From contig JAUIGR010000002.1 in the NCBI GenBank assembly GCA_030430025.1, forward strand, positions 62,001-126,000: DNA of 64,000 nt, written 5' to 3'. A program made the position numbers and the translations under genes. Positions 6,810-13,765 of the stretch are shown piece after piece. The DNA is from Gammaproteobacteria bacterium (GTDB lineage Bacteria > Pseudomonadota > Gammaproteobacteria > Xanthomonadales > Marinicellaceae). The notes beneath the pieces are model-generated. The model did not search any database. It had not been told where the DNA came from and saw only the letters and a list, made by a program, of their open reading frames with translations. Numbering within the stretch: position 1 is the first letter of the stretch; each line of letters opens with the position of its first letter.

Positions 6810-7798
6810 ATACTCGTAGTGCATTTAGAAAATATTAAAGAAAATAAGTTACCCACAGCAACAAGATGGTATATTTATTGGTGCTTAAATCAAAAATAAC
6901 CAATACTATGAGTAACTTAGAATTCAGTTACAACAAAATATTAGGCACATTGCATCAAGTAGAATCAAAAGAGAACTTTTTAAACCAAATCAGAAAACTA
7001 AAACTCAGTGATATTGAGTTGATTGCTTTAAATTTAACCTCAGAATATCTGGGGCTTGATTCAGAATATGAGCTGTTTAGACGCCTTCCAAAACATATCA
7101 GTGACAAAATTGAAAGGTCTGTTTATAACCCAAGGAAGAAAGGGTTATTCTTTTATATTGAATCGCTTAGGGTAAAAATAGCAGATCAGATAATTGCTGA
7201 TGATAACTACTTCATCATTGATTCAATGCCGCTTGAGGTATGTAAAATGAGTGGTGCCAACAGGTCAACTATTTGTACAGAGTCAATTGAATCATCTCCC
7301 AACCACGATTATTGTGCTTCACAACAAATGAGGTTCTATGGTTACAAGCTGCATTCGGTTTGTTCATCTACAGGTGTATTTAAAAGTTTTGATCTCACGC
7401 CTGCATCAGTACATGATATTCATTATCTTCAGGATGTAAAACAACAGATGAATGATTGTGTTTTGATAGGAGATAAAGGCTATTTATCACAGACAATTCA
7501 GGTTGACTTATTTGAAATCAGAAATATAAAACTTGAAGTGCCAATGCGAAAAAATCAGTTAAACTTCAAACAGATGCAATGGCCACTGTGGAAAGCCAGA
7601 AAACGAATTGAAACATTATTCTCTCAGCTGTGTGATCAATTTCAAATTCGACGAAATTATGCAAAATCATTTAAAGGTTTCAAATTAAGAATTCTCTCAA
7701 AGTTAACTACTTTAATCGTGATTCAATGGATTAATCTTCAAGACGGGCGTAATATTAACAACTTGAAAATCAAAATAGCCTAAATGTACTACGGGTAT
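6810..7798 (+). mobile_element. IS982-family insertion sequence
   Basis: Imperfect terminal inverted repeats are visible: ATACTCGTAGTGCATTTAG at 6810-6828 and the complement of CTAAATGTACTACGGGTAT at 7780-7798, differing at two of 19 positions. The enclosed length of about 989 bp fits the family. I see no convincing target duplication. The transposase stop codon lies inside the right repeat. Confidence 0.8.
6866..7783 (+). CDS. IS982-family DDE transposase
   Basis: The frame of 305 codons starts at 6866; ATG 6908 (MSNLEFSYNK) is the more family-like start and would give 291 residues. Family motifs are clear: YFIIDSMPLEVCKMS (first catalytic Asp), FYGYKLHSVCSSTGVFKSFDLTPASVHD split around residue 170, CVLIGDKGYLSQ (second Asp) and ARKRIETLFSQLCDQFQIRRNYAKS (here in two parts: KRIETLFSQLCDQF and IRRNYAKS), which holds the catalytic Glu. 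Length is normal and no frameshift is seen, so it may be active. It is transcribed away from the cassette array. Confidence 0.9.
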   Translation: MVYLLVLKSKITNTMSNLEFSYNKILGTLHQVESKENFLNQIRKLKLSDIELIALNLTSEYLGLDSEYELFRRLPKHISDKIERSVYNPRKKGLFFYIESLRVKIADQIIADDNYFIIDSMPLEVCKMSGANRSTICTESIESSPNHDYCASQQMRFYGYKLHSVCSSTGVFKSFDLTPASVHDIHYLQDVKQQMNDCVLIGDKGYLSQTIQVDLFEIRNIKLEVPMRKNQLNFKQMQWPLWKARKRIETLFSQLCDQFQIRRNYAKSFKGFKLRILSKLTTLIVIQWINLQDGRNINNLKIKIA

Positions 7799-8006
7799 AA
7801 ATCAATAAATTATACAATATAACCTTTCAGGACGGCCGCGTCACAAACCCGCTTTAGGTGCAATTTTGGAACCCTAAGTCACAAAACCCAAAAGCGAAGA
7901 TAAACCATATTATGTGATGTTTCTGTGGGGCAAGTAAAGAAGCTTTATGGAGCTTATAATGCTATATATGGTAGTTTTAGTGGAAAATTGAAGCTTGATG
8001 AAGTGC

Positions 8007-8040
8007 TGTGAAACGATAAGATGGTGCGAGGGGGAGAATC
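8007..8040 (+). repeat. Distal att site of the tRNA-Leu element
   Basis: TGTGAAACGATAAGATGGTGC then GAGGGGGAGAATC repeats the last 20 bases of the tRNA-Leu gene (on the complement, including the CCA) plus its downstream flank, with one base missing relative to 15167-15201. The similarity extends leftwards for about 70 more bases. It defines the far boundary of the island. Confidence 0.75.
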
Positions 8041-8093
8041 ACATTGCATTTTAAGATATTGATATTAAAGCAAATATAAAATTACTCGAAAAT

Positions 8094-8114
8094 GTTACTG
8101 TCAAAGTTACTGTC
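8094..8114 (+). repeat. Candidate integrase arm sites, distal end
   Basis: Two direct copies of GTTACTGTC (8094-8102 and 8106-8114), separated by AAA, lie about 55 bases inside the distal att site. The same TACTGTCAAA repeat occurs in pairs next to the integrase gene (15047-15072). Repeats shared by both ends are expected of arm-type integrase binding sites. Confidence 0.5.
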
Positions 8115-8214
8115 TTTTTTCTTTGCGACTACTCATTATTATGGATTGGATAAATTAAAATCTGTCATAGCTACAATCTATTGATTCGCAATTTTTAATC
8201 TGAGTTTAGTATCG

Positions 8215-8496
8215 TTATTTTGCACTGACACTGATTCTCAGACCAATCTGATCAAGCACCTTGCTGATAGTACTGAATTGAGGATTGCCGTTTTTACCAA
8301 ATGCACGATATAGGCTTTCACGAGCCAAACCTGTTTTATTGGCAAGTTGAGCCATACCACCAAGAGAATCAATCACCTCACGGATTGCCAACAAAAACAA
8401 TCGGTCATCACCTTCCTCTATAGCGACCGCAATATAAGCCGCCCGTTCCTCATTGGTTTTGAGGTAATCACTTGTTTTATACGGTTTAGTTTTCAT
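8215..8496 (-). CDS. HigA-type antitoxin (addiction module antidote)
   Basis: Taking ATG at 8496, the protein is 93 residues: MKTKPYKTSDYLKTNEERAA, then AYIAVAIEEGDDRLFLLAIR, a helix-turn-helix of the type seen in HigA/probable addiction module antidotes (GGMAQLANKTGLARESLYRA), and a C-terminal FSTISKVLDQIGLRISV. The upstream toxin frame overlaps it by 11 bases, so the two are translationally coupled. The antitoxin second, toxin first order is typical of higBA. It should neutralise the toxin and repress the operon through the palindrome at 8814. Confidence 0.88.
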   Translation of the reverse strand: MKTKPYKTSDYLKTNEERAAYIAVAIEEGDDRLFLLAIREVIDSLGGMAQLANKTGLARESLYRAFGKNGNPQFSTISKVLDQIGLRISVSAK

Positions 8497-8803
8497 TGTA
8501 CTCACTCCAAAAAGCTTTGGCCTGTTTAATATCATTGGCTTGACTGGACTTGTCACCACCACAAAGCAATAACACCACTTTCTTGCCAGTCCAGCCGTAA
8601 TAAACGCGGTAGCCTTTGCCCTCGTTTATTTTCAGTTCTCTTACACCATTTCCAACTGACCGCCAGTGTCCTTCATTGCCAAGTCTTAAACGGTCAATCC
8701 TGATTTGTATTTTTGCCCTTGCTCGTTTGTCCTTTAAACCATCAAACCAAATATCAAAAGGACACCAATCATGTTCAGCAACAAACTTGGTGATTTCTAT
8801 CAT
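8486..8803 (-). CDS. HigB/RelE-family toxin (phage-derived Gp49-like)
   Basis: The 105-residue protein matches the short RelE/ParE-superfamily 'addiction module killer' group: WFDGLKDKRARAKIQIRIDRL in parts, NEGHWRSVGNGVRELKIN, GYRVYYGWTGKKVVLLLCGGDKSSQ and a final DIKQAKAFWSEY. Members of this superfamily are ribosome-dependent mRNA interferases or gyrase inhibitors. The conserved R-E-L and Y-R-V-Y-Y stretches are intact, so the toxin appears functional. It is the first gene of a two-gene operon with the antitoxin, and probably stabilises the island. Confidence 0.9.
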   Translation of the reverse strand: MIEITKFVAEHDWCPFDIWFDGLKDKRARAKIQIRIDRLRLGNEGHWRSVGNGVRELKINEGKGYRVYYGWTGKKVVLLLCGGDKSSQANDIKQAKAFWSEYNEN

Positions 8804-8813
8804 AGACCATATT

Positions 8814-8829
8814 GTAACTTAAAAGTTAC
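8814..8829. promoter_or_regulatory. Palindromic operator of the toxin-antitoxin operon
   Basis: GTAACTT-AA-AAGTTAC is a perfect 7-base inverted repeat ending 11 bases upstream of the toxin start. Its place and symmetry fit autoregulatory binding by the HigA-type antitoxin. Confidence 0.55.
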
Positions 8830-9198
8830 ATAAGAAAAATAATAAATTACAAAAGGTACTTTCCAGCCCTTTGGTTTACGGGGGCTGTCGAGCGCAAGGT
8901 TTCGTTAGACTTATCCTGTAGGGGGTTGTTGTTTAAGTTTGGTAAGGGGGTAGGTTTAAAACCTGATAAGTACACCGGATGATTCGTTTGCTTAATCGTT
9001 TATTTTTATCCGCAATATTTTAACTTCCAGAATTATGAAACTGTTTTTCAAATTCTGTGAATGTAAAAAAATGACTGGCTGTACGTTAGTTTCAACAATA
9101 GGCAATATACTTTCTTAACCCCTCGTACCCCTCTTTTTTATAGTATCCAAAAATGCAAAACGTTAAACTTAAACTTTAATAGCTATAAATTACAGCTT
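8830..9198. other. Intergenic stretch without a recognised gene
   Basis: This AT-rich stretch lies between the divergent toxin operon and the secreted-protein gene. It contains a C/G-rich patch (CCAGCCCTTTGGTTTACGGG) ending in GTTAGAC at about 8904, which resembles an integron core site, but I find no matching partner arm. The run before 9199 is AT-rich and probably holds the promoter of the next gene. I see no ORF of interest. Confidence 0.4.
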
Positions 9199-9957
9199 AT
9201 GAACTTTAAAACATCAGCGATTTTTTTAATACTGCCGCTCTTTTCATTTGCTCAAGAGATGACTTTCCCTAACTATCCAGTAACAACTTTATTGCACTCC
9301 ACTAATGATGAGATACATGGTCTTAATGTTGAGTGTGAACAGATATCATCTGGTAGTAATTTCAAAATTGGATGTAAGTTTGCTCAAACAATGATTTCAG
9401 CAAAACAAAATAAAGATAGTATTGATAATGAAATTAACGAAATGGCAAATTCTGCGGAAGTAACCTTTATAGAGTTTGCGAATGGTGTTTGCAGTCAAAC
9501 AAAATCAGCTCAAAAAAATGATTTAAGTAATGACGAATTGAAAGTTTTGCAAAAATCAAAAGAACTTTGTAATGTTTCTACTGAAGAAGATGCAAAGGAA
9601 AAAGCAGTAAGCCTACTGCGATATATTAAAACAGAAGAATCAAAAATTTGTGTTGTTAAAACTGGTTATCAGTGGCAAGAGTCTTTTACTTATAAATCAA
9701 CAAATGACGGACTGGGTTATTGGGTTTCAGAACCCACTCCCTCTGGCACATGTGGCATTATGAATATTTCCACTTTAAAACAAAACCCTGGGTATGACTT
9801 TTTATGGTTATATGAATCACAAAGGATTATCACTAACAAAGAAGCAAAATACTCTGATTCAGTATCTTGTTCGATGTTTGACGAGCGCAAAGTAACTTTC
9901 TCATGGAAGTCTAAATCACATATTTTAAAATGTGAAAAAATAGAATTTGGCCTTTGA
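9199..9957 (+). CDS. Hypothetical secreted protein (island cargo)
   Basis: I do not recognise this 252-residue protein. It has a signal peptide (MNFKTSAIFLILPLFSFAQ, cleavage about residue 19) and no further membrane segment. There are eight or nine cysteines in the mature chain, several in CEQ, GCKF, GVCSQ, ELCN, KICVV, GTCGI, SCSM and LKCEK contexts, suggesting disulphide bonds. The middle (about 70-130) is rich in Lys, Glu and Asn and probably helical. It is the only + strand gene of the element and sits at its distal end with its own AT-rich leader, so it is likely cargo expressed separately from the element's core genes. Confidence 0.65.
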   Translation: MNFKTSAIFLILPLFSFAQEMTFPNYPVTTLLHSTNDEIHGLNVECEQISSGSNFKIGCKFAQTMISAKQNKDSIDNEINEMANSAEVTFIEFANGVCSQTKSAQKNDLSNDELKVLQKSKELCNVSTEEDAKEKAVSLLRYIKTEESKICVVKTGYQWQESFTYKSTNDGLGYWVSEPTPSGTCGIMNISTLKQNPGYDFLWLYESQRIITNKEAKYSDSVSCSMFDERKVTFSWKSKSHILKCEKIEFGL

Positions 9958-10019
9958 TAAGAGCATGTAGGTACATATCTTCTTCTATAGAAGGAGGGAA
10001 CACACATATGCGCATCATT

Positions 10020-10433
10020 TTAGCCCTCTGAAATCGCTCTTACTTCATCATCGGCCATACCAGAAAAATCAGGCTCATCATCAAAGTTGGTGCGCAGTTT
10101 CACAACCATCATATCAGACGTATCTGATTGAAACTTTTGTTTATCAGAATAACCAAAGTTATGAAGCATGAGCTTTGTAATTGAAGCATTAAACTCACCA
10201 GTTAGTCCTTTGTTAAGCAGGGTTAAATGCTGTTGATCTTTGATTTGCTCTAACGTGCCCGAAAACTCTTGCTTGTCATCGTTATTTTTCCATGATGAAA
10301 TGGTGCTTTTGGCTATGCCTAAAACGCTTGATAAACCAACAATCGAGGGGAAAAGATGATCGTACTTTTCATAGTTGTGCAAATAGTCTTTGGTCTTGGC
10401 TAATACTTCATCATTGTATTTTGTGGGTCTCAT
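10020..10433 (-). CDS. Phage terminase small-subunit-like (DNA packaging) protein
   Basis: From ATG 10433 the protein is 137 residues: MRPTKYNDEVLAKTKDYL, then LFPSIVGLSSVLGIAKSTIS (a helix-turn-helix), W, ... LEQIKDQQHLTLLNKGLTGE and FNASITKLMLHNFGYSDKQK. This is the pattern of phage small terminase / gp3-type DNA packaging proteins. An upstream in-frame extension to 10511 is possible but unlike the family. A lone small terminase without a large subunit is a hallmark of phage satellites that redirect a helper phage's packaging. The recognition and any interference are inferred. Confidence 0.75.
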   Translation of the reverse strand: MRPTKYNDEVLAKTKDYLHNYEKYDHLFPSIVGLSSVLGIAKSTISSWKNNDDKQEFSGTLEQIKDQQHLTLLNKGLTGEFNASITKLMLHNFGYSDKQKFQSDTSDMMVVKLRTNFDDEPDFSGMADDEVRAISEG

Positions 10434-10681
10434 AATATTCTCACTTTGTTGTTTTTGAAGTGACGGCGCAAACCAATATTTTTTATCAATTTGCCACCGC
10501 CACCAGTGCACACTTTTCTATTTACAATTATCTGCCTACACTGTTAATCAAAGGCAAATCTCACTGTAGTAGCACCCCCTTTGAAAGCTATATGTAACAA
10601 GGCTTTACAATGGGTTTTGAGTGCCTCTACCTCTTTCTCTATCTTTACCTCTAACTCAAACATATAAAAAAGGTAAAAAAA

Positions 10682-11140
10682 TTAAATAGGTTGCGCATCA
10701 ATCACCCTTGAATAAATCATTTGGTCTGGGTGGTTTTGTTGCTTTCTGTTTTTGGTTACATCATCAACATCAATCAAGTACAAGCCATTTAATTTAGACA
10801 GCGGCACACGATAATGCGGTACTTTGGGTGATGTTGGGTTAAGTCGGTAATAAAAAGCCATCAAATCGCCACGTGGAGGGGCTATAAAGCCCCCTTTCTC
10901 ACGGGTATTGCCTTTGTGGCGTTTCAGGTTAAAAAACGCTGGTATGTGCTTACCGTTGTATTTTCCAGCTTCAACAATGGTAAATATCAAAGCAATGCGT
11001 GAAGCAGACCTGAATTGAAACGTAACCCATGTTTCGAACATCGCTTCATACTGCCCTTTGGGTAATCGCAACCAGCCGTCATATTTATATTTGGCTGGTA
11101 GCCCTGCAAAGTCATTGTTTAAGTTAACTATCTCACCCAT
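10682..11140 (-). CDS. Hypothetical satellite protein
   Basis: From ATG 11140 the protein is 152 residues, with AGGTGA placed six bases upstream; it overlaps the preceding gene's stop in ATGGGTGA, so the two are coupled. A longer frame to 11212 overlaps that gene and is less likely. The sequence (YDGWLRLPKGQYEAMFETW, then SASRIALIFTIVEAGKYNG, then PRGDLMAFYYRLNP) has no signal or membrane segment and no motif I can name. Its place between a winged-helix regulator and a terminase-like gene suggests an element-specific replication or regulatory role, which is only a guess. Confidence 0.65.
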   Translation of the reverse strand: MGEIVNLNNDFAGLPAKYKYDGWLRLPKGQYEAMFETWVTFQFRSASRIALIFTIVEAGKYNGKHIPAFFNLKRHKGNTREKGGFIAPPRGDLMAFYYRLNPTSPKVPHYRVPLSKLNGLYLIDVDDVTKNRKQQNHPDQMIYSRVIDAQPI

Positions 11141-11444
11141 TGGCATCACCTTTATGGCCTTTGTACCAATAGGTTGCCAGACCATTCTTATTCCAGTCTT
11201 GGGTCTTCTCAATAATATGACCAGCTTCTTTTAATTCACTGATGCGTTTAGCGCCGGAGTAGTAGCCCATATTGCGCATTTGCTCAGAACTGATGTGGCC
11301 GTCATGTTTAAGTATTCCCAGAATCGTCTCACGTTGGCTTATACGGCTTTTCATCCGTTGCCTAACCTGTTTGCCAGTCGGTGGTGGATTCTTGGGCTGG
11401 TTGCTGTTAAAATTTCTCAAAGATGAGCTTTCAGTAATTGACAT
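11133..11444 (-). CDS. Winged-helix DNA-binding protein
   Basis: The 103-residue protein has a basic, Pro/Asn/Gln-rich N-terminus of about 35 residues and then a winged helix: RETILGILKHDGHISSEQMRN, MGYYSGAKRISELKEAGHII and a wing ending NGLATYWYKG. This arrangement is common in small phage and satellite regulators. It is followed by a four-base-type overlap with the downstream gene, so the two are probably one transcript. It may control the element's late genes; that is inferred from position. Confidence 0.75.
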   Translation of the reverse strand: MSITESSSLRNFNSNQPKNPPPTGKQVRQRMKSRISQRETILGILKHDGHISSEQMRNMGYYSGAKRISELKEAGHIIEKTQDWNKNGLATYWYKGHKGDANG

Positions 11445-11482
11445 TATTGTCTCCTTTAGTAAGGTTTATTGGAATGCAACTC

Positions 11483-11519
11483 AAAACCCGATCTGGTCTG
11501 CAAACTTAGTTCGGGTTTT
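11483..11519. terminator. Bidirectional hairpin terminator
   Basis: AAAACCCGA (11483-11491) and TCGGGTTTT (11511-11519) pair around a 19-base loop, with T runs on both strands. It lies downstream of the AlpA-type gene and upstream of the winged-helix gene, so it could end or attenuate the early transcript. Confidence 0.55.
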
Positions 11520-11553
11520 TTATTGCGCGTAACAAAATCAGCGGAACGTATCA

Positions 11554-11757
11554 TTAACATGCGACACGCTCCGCTTTCTTTTGATTGATGACTTGATCTA
11601 CTTCTGACTTGATGAATCGAGTAGAGCGGCCTATTTTGATTGGTGGTGGTAGAGTTCCATCAAGAACCCAACGGCGCACCGTTGATTTGTGTATTTGAAA
11701 TATAGAGCAAAGTTCTTTAGTCGAATATGCTCTGTCAGTGCTATTGATTGTCTGCAT
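11554..11757 (-). CDS. AlpA-family helix-turn-helix protein (excisionase/activator)
   Basis: The 67-residue protein is a single MerR-like winged helix of the AlpA/excisionase type: AYSTKELCSIFQIHKSTVRR, WVLDGTLPPPIKIGRSTRFI, ending KSEVDQVINQKKAE. In P4-like and PICI-type elements AlpA proteins activate integrase or excision. A single short gene of this kind between integrase and packaging-like genes fits that role. Confidence 0.88.
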   Translation of the reverse strand: MQTINSTDRAYSTKELCSIFQIHKSTVRRWVLDGTLPPPIKIGRSTRFIKSEVDQVINQKKAERVAC

Positions 11758-11922
11758 AACTGTCTCATGGATTGAATTACATTCCCCATGATAGCTATGA
11801 AACTAATTGAATCAACTTATAGAATTTAAGGTCTTGAAAAGTGCTTAGAAAGTGCGTTTTTTAGTGTGATTTTATTAAAAAGATAGATGAAATATACAAA
11901 TTGGTGCTTGGAAAGTGCTTAC

Positions 11923-13022
11923 TCAATTTTTAACTGGGTTAATAACTTTGTTTTTAAACTTTGAAAAATTTCCTTTTATTCTCTCTATTTTGACTTTGTG
12001 AGTTGTATCCCTGGTTTTTTTACCATTGATTTCTATTGTCTTGTTGAAAGTAACATATTCATCCGTAACAGCATGAATCAAGGATGAATCTCTATGAAGC
12101 TCAACCAAGTGGCTCATAAACTGTTTGGGTGTAATCACACTGTCATGATCAGGTTCTTTATTTTTAAGAAGGAGTAATATTTCTTGGAATATCCTGTAAT
12201 AATCACTTTTATTTGCAACTCTTAAATGTTCAATAGCAGCATCTAAAAAAGTTCTCGCTTGTGTTGTTTCATTATTTAGTGATTTTTGAAAAGATAGGCC
12301 ATCAGTGTCGGCAATATTGTCTTCATCAATATCAATATGACTATTATGGTCATTAGGGTCATAACCACCTTTACTTTTTATTCTGATAGATGCAGTTTTG
12401 GCTTTTTCTACCTCTTTTTTTCGCTTGATTGCTTCTGTCTTTTCTATTTCAGCTATTGCTTGGATTTCGATATTCTTTTTGTTTGCAAAATTTATTATTT
12501 CAGCTTCTAAAAAATAAACGTTCAAAATATAAAACATGGGTTGTTTTAACTCGCTTCTGATATTCCAGGTATATAGTTCAGCATGAGTTATTGGGGTGTC
12601 ACCCATTAATTTCCTATCAAGAGCCATCATTATGTTGTTTAAATCAATAGGGAAATAAAACTCAGTATCTAATTTTGGTTTTACGCCATCTATTAAGCAA
12701 TATTCTGTTGGATATAAACAAAGTGATCGCATGGCACTAAGTACAAACTCAAAGAAGCCTTTGAAATTAAATGTTTGTTGATAGTTATATTTTTGAGGAT
12801 TTGACAAAACATTGGAAACCGAAAGGTCATTAATGATGTTTCTATTAAAGTCAGCTTCAACCGCCTCTAAATTGTCTATGTCGGCTTTTACTAATGTAAC
12901 CAAACCATCAAATAAATATAGTTCGTAATGCTTTTGGCAAAAATACCAACTGAATTATTATTGTCTAAGGCTTTATTGAGTTCGCTTATTGAGTAAAAGT
13001 TATTATCTTCAAACTTTTTCAT
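11923..13022 (-). pseudogene. Hypothetical element protein with probable frameshift near its start
   Basis: The main frame runs from about 12957 to 11923 and has only a TTG (12903) as a possible start; the coding look begins further up (QKHYELYLFDGLVTLVKADI). The upstream frame from ATG 13022, preceded by GGGAAAGGG, reads MKKFEDNNFYSISELNKALD, then NNNSVGIFAKSI and would join it if one frameshift near 12935 were repaired. The combined protein is about 365 residues with a Lys/Glu/Ala coiled coil near the middle (EIEKTEAIKRKKEVEKAK) and an acidic Asp-rich linker. I do not recognise a replicase or primase motif. If the main frame alone is used, it is 326 residues. Confidence 0.5.
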
Positions 13023-13126
13023 CACCCTTTCCCGTGATCTTTCAAAAAAGGAACCATGCCAGAAGCGGTTGAAAGTGTCCGCTGTTCAGTAGCTAACCTA
13101 TGGCATGGCTGTTTTGCTTTATTATT

Positions 13127-13264
13127 TTAATCAATATAGATTACAGCTTCAAAACCTTTACTTCTGATAATATTCAGTGCTTTCTTTGCATTGACTATTG
13201 ATGTAAACCAAGGGCTTTTATGCTCATTTTTATTTCTAACGCTTAAAACACAATATTTTCTCAT
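13127..13264 (-). CDS. Small 45-residue protein of unknown function
   Basis: ATG 13264 is preceded by GGAG at nine bases. The product begins MRKYCVLSVRNKNEH, continues with SPWFTSIVNAKKALNIIRSK and ends GFEAVIYID. The mixture of strand-helix-strand looks like a real small fold. It starts 15 bases after the end of the S24-like gene and lies in the same direction, so it is likely in that operon. Nothing else is known. Confidence 0.5.
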   Translation of the reverse strand: MRKYCVLSVRNKNEHKSPWFTSIVNAKKALNIIRSKGFEAVIYID

Positions 13265-13278
13265 CTTAAGCATCTCCA

Positions 13279-13686
13279 TCAATGTCTTGAGTTGTCATTT
13301 TTGGCTATTGGGAAAGCCTTGCCAATAACTTTGATTTCTTTGGCAAATGACTTTTTATCAATAATTTCAGGTAGGATTACAGTATCACTATTTTCACTGC
13401 CATCATATAATCCACGTAGTTCTAAATAGCCAAGTTCGTGAACATTTACCCAGCTTAGAAACTGTTGATCACACCGTTCAATTAAAAATAATTCATTCGC
13501 GCCGTGGTTGATTTCAGTTTTAGATTCATCAATCAATATGAAATTGGATTGTAATAGGTTTGTGTCATTAACATCTGTGTAGTTTAGAATGGTTGAACAT
13601 TCAACATTTATGTCATTTGCCTTTAGCCATTTTTTTGAAACTGGTATTTGGTCAGTCGATGACAGATTAGCTTTAATTTGATTCAT
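13279..13686 (-). CDS. Possible S24/LexA-like repressor C-terminal-domain protein
   Basis: The 135-residue protein has no obvious DNA-binding domain. The segment FILIDESKTEINHGANELFL, then IERCDQQFLSWVNV, LGYLELRGLY and a final IKVIGKAFPI resembles the strand order of S24/LexA C-terminal domains, in which a strand with 'D.S...I.hG' precedes 'V..IGr..'. The catalytic Ser/Lys pair is not certain: Ser in DES and Lys further on are candidates only. Position beside the integrase fits a repressor or antirepressor. Treat the assignment as tentative. Confidence 0.45.
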   Translation of the reverse strand: MNQIKANLSSTDQIPVSKKWLKANDINVECSTILNYTDVNDTNLLQSNFILIDESKTEINHGANELFLIERCDQQFLSWVNVHELGYLELRGLYDGSENSDTVILPEIIDKKSFAKEIKVIGKAFPIAKNDNSRH

Positions 13687-13765
13687 TGTTTTTTCCTGTT
13701 TTTAGTAATTGAAACAAACAGTCATCAGGCAGGAGTTACGCGTATTTGCCTGATGGTGTTTGCTC

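Larger units (their letters stand above)
6766..8030. mobile_element. Remnant of a second tRNA-Leu element, occupied by an IS982-family insertion
   Basis: The left end (6753-6810) resembles the distal end of the intact element (8007-8072). The right end (7939-8030) resembles the integrase-proximal end of the intact element (15097-15190). Between them only the insertion sequence and about 140 bases of non-coding DNA remain. This is what a tandem integration followed by loss of the interior would leave. Positions 7799-7938 carry no recognisable gene. Confidence 0.55.

Noticed and set aside
8094-8114. Short direct repeats as a CRISPR-like array
   Set aside because: Only two copies of 9 bases with a 3-base spacer; the match to the integrase end explains them better.
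8858-8910. A possible attC-like site ending in GTTAGAC upstream of the secreted-protein gene
   Set aside because: The core sequence fits, but no complementary RYYYAAC arm with pairing inner sequence was found on either side.
12930-12945. Programmed -1 frameshift in the element gene
   Set aside because: No slippery heptamer of the X-XXY-YYZ type is present at the overlap and no clear downstream structure was seen; a disabling indel is simpler.
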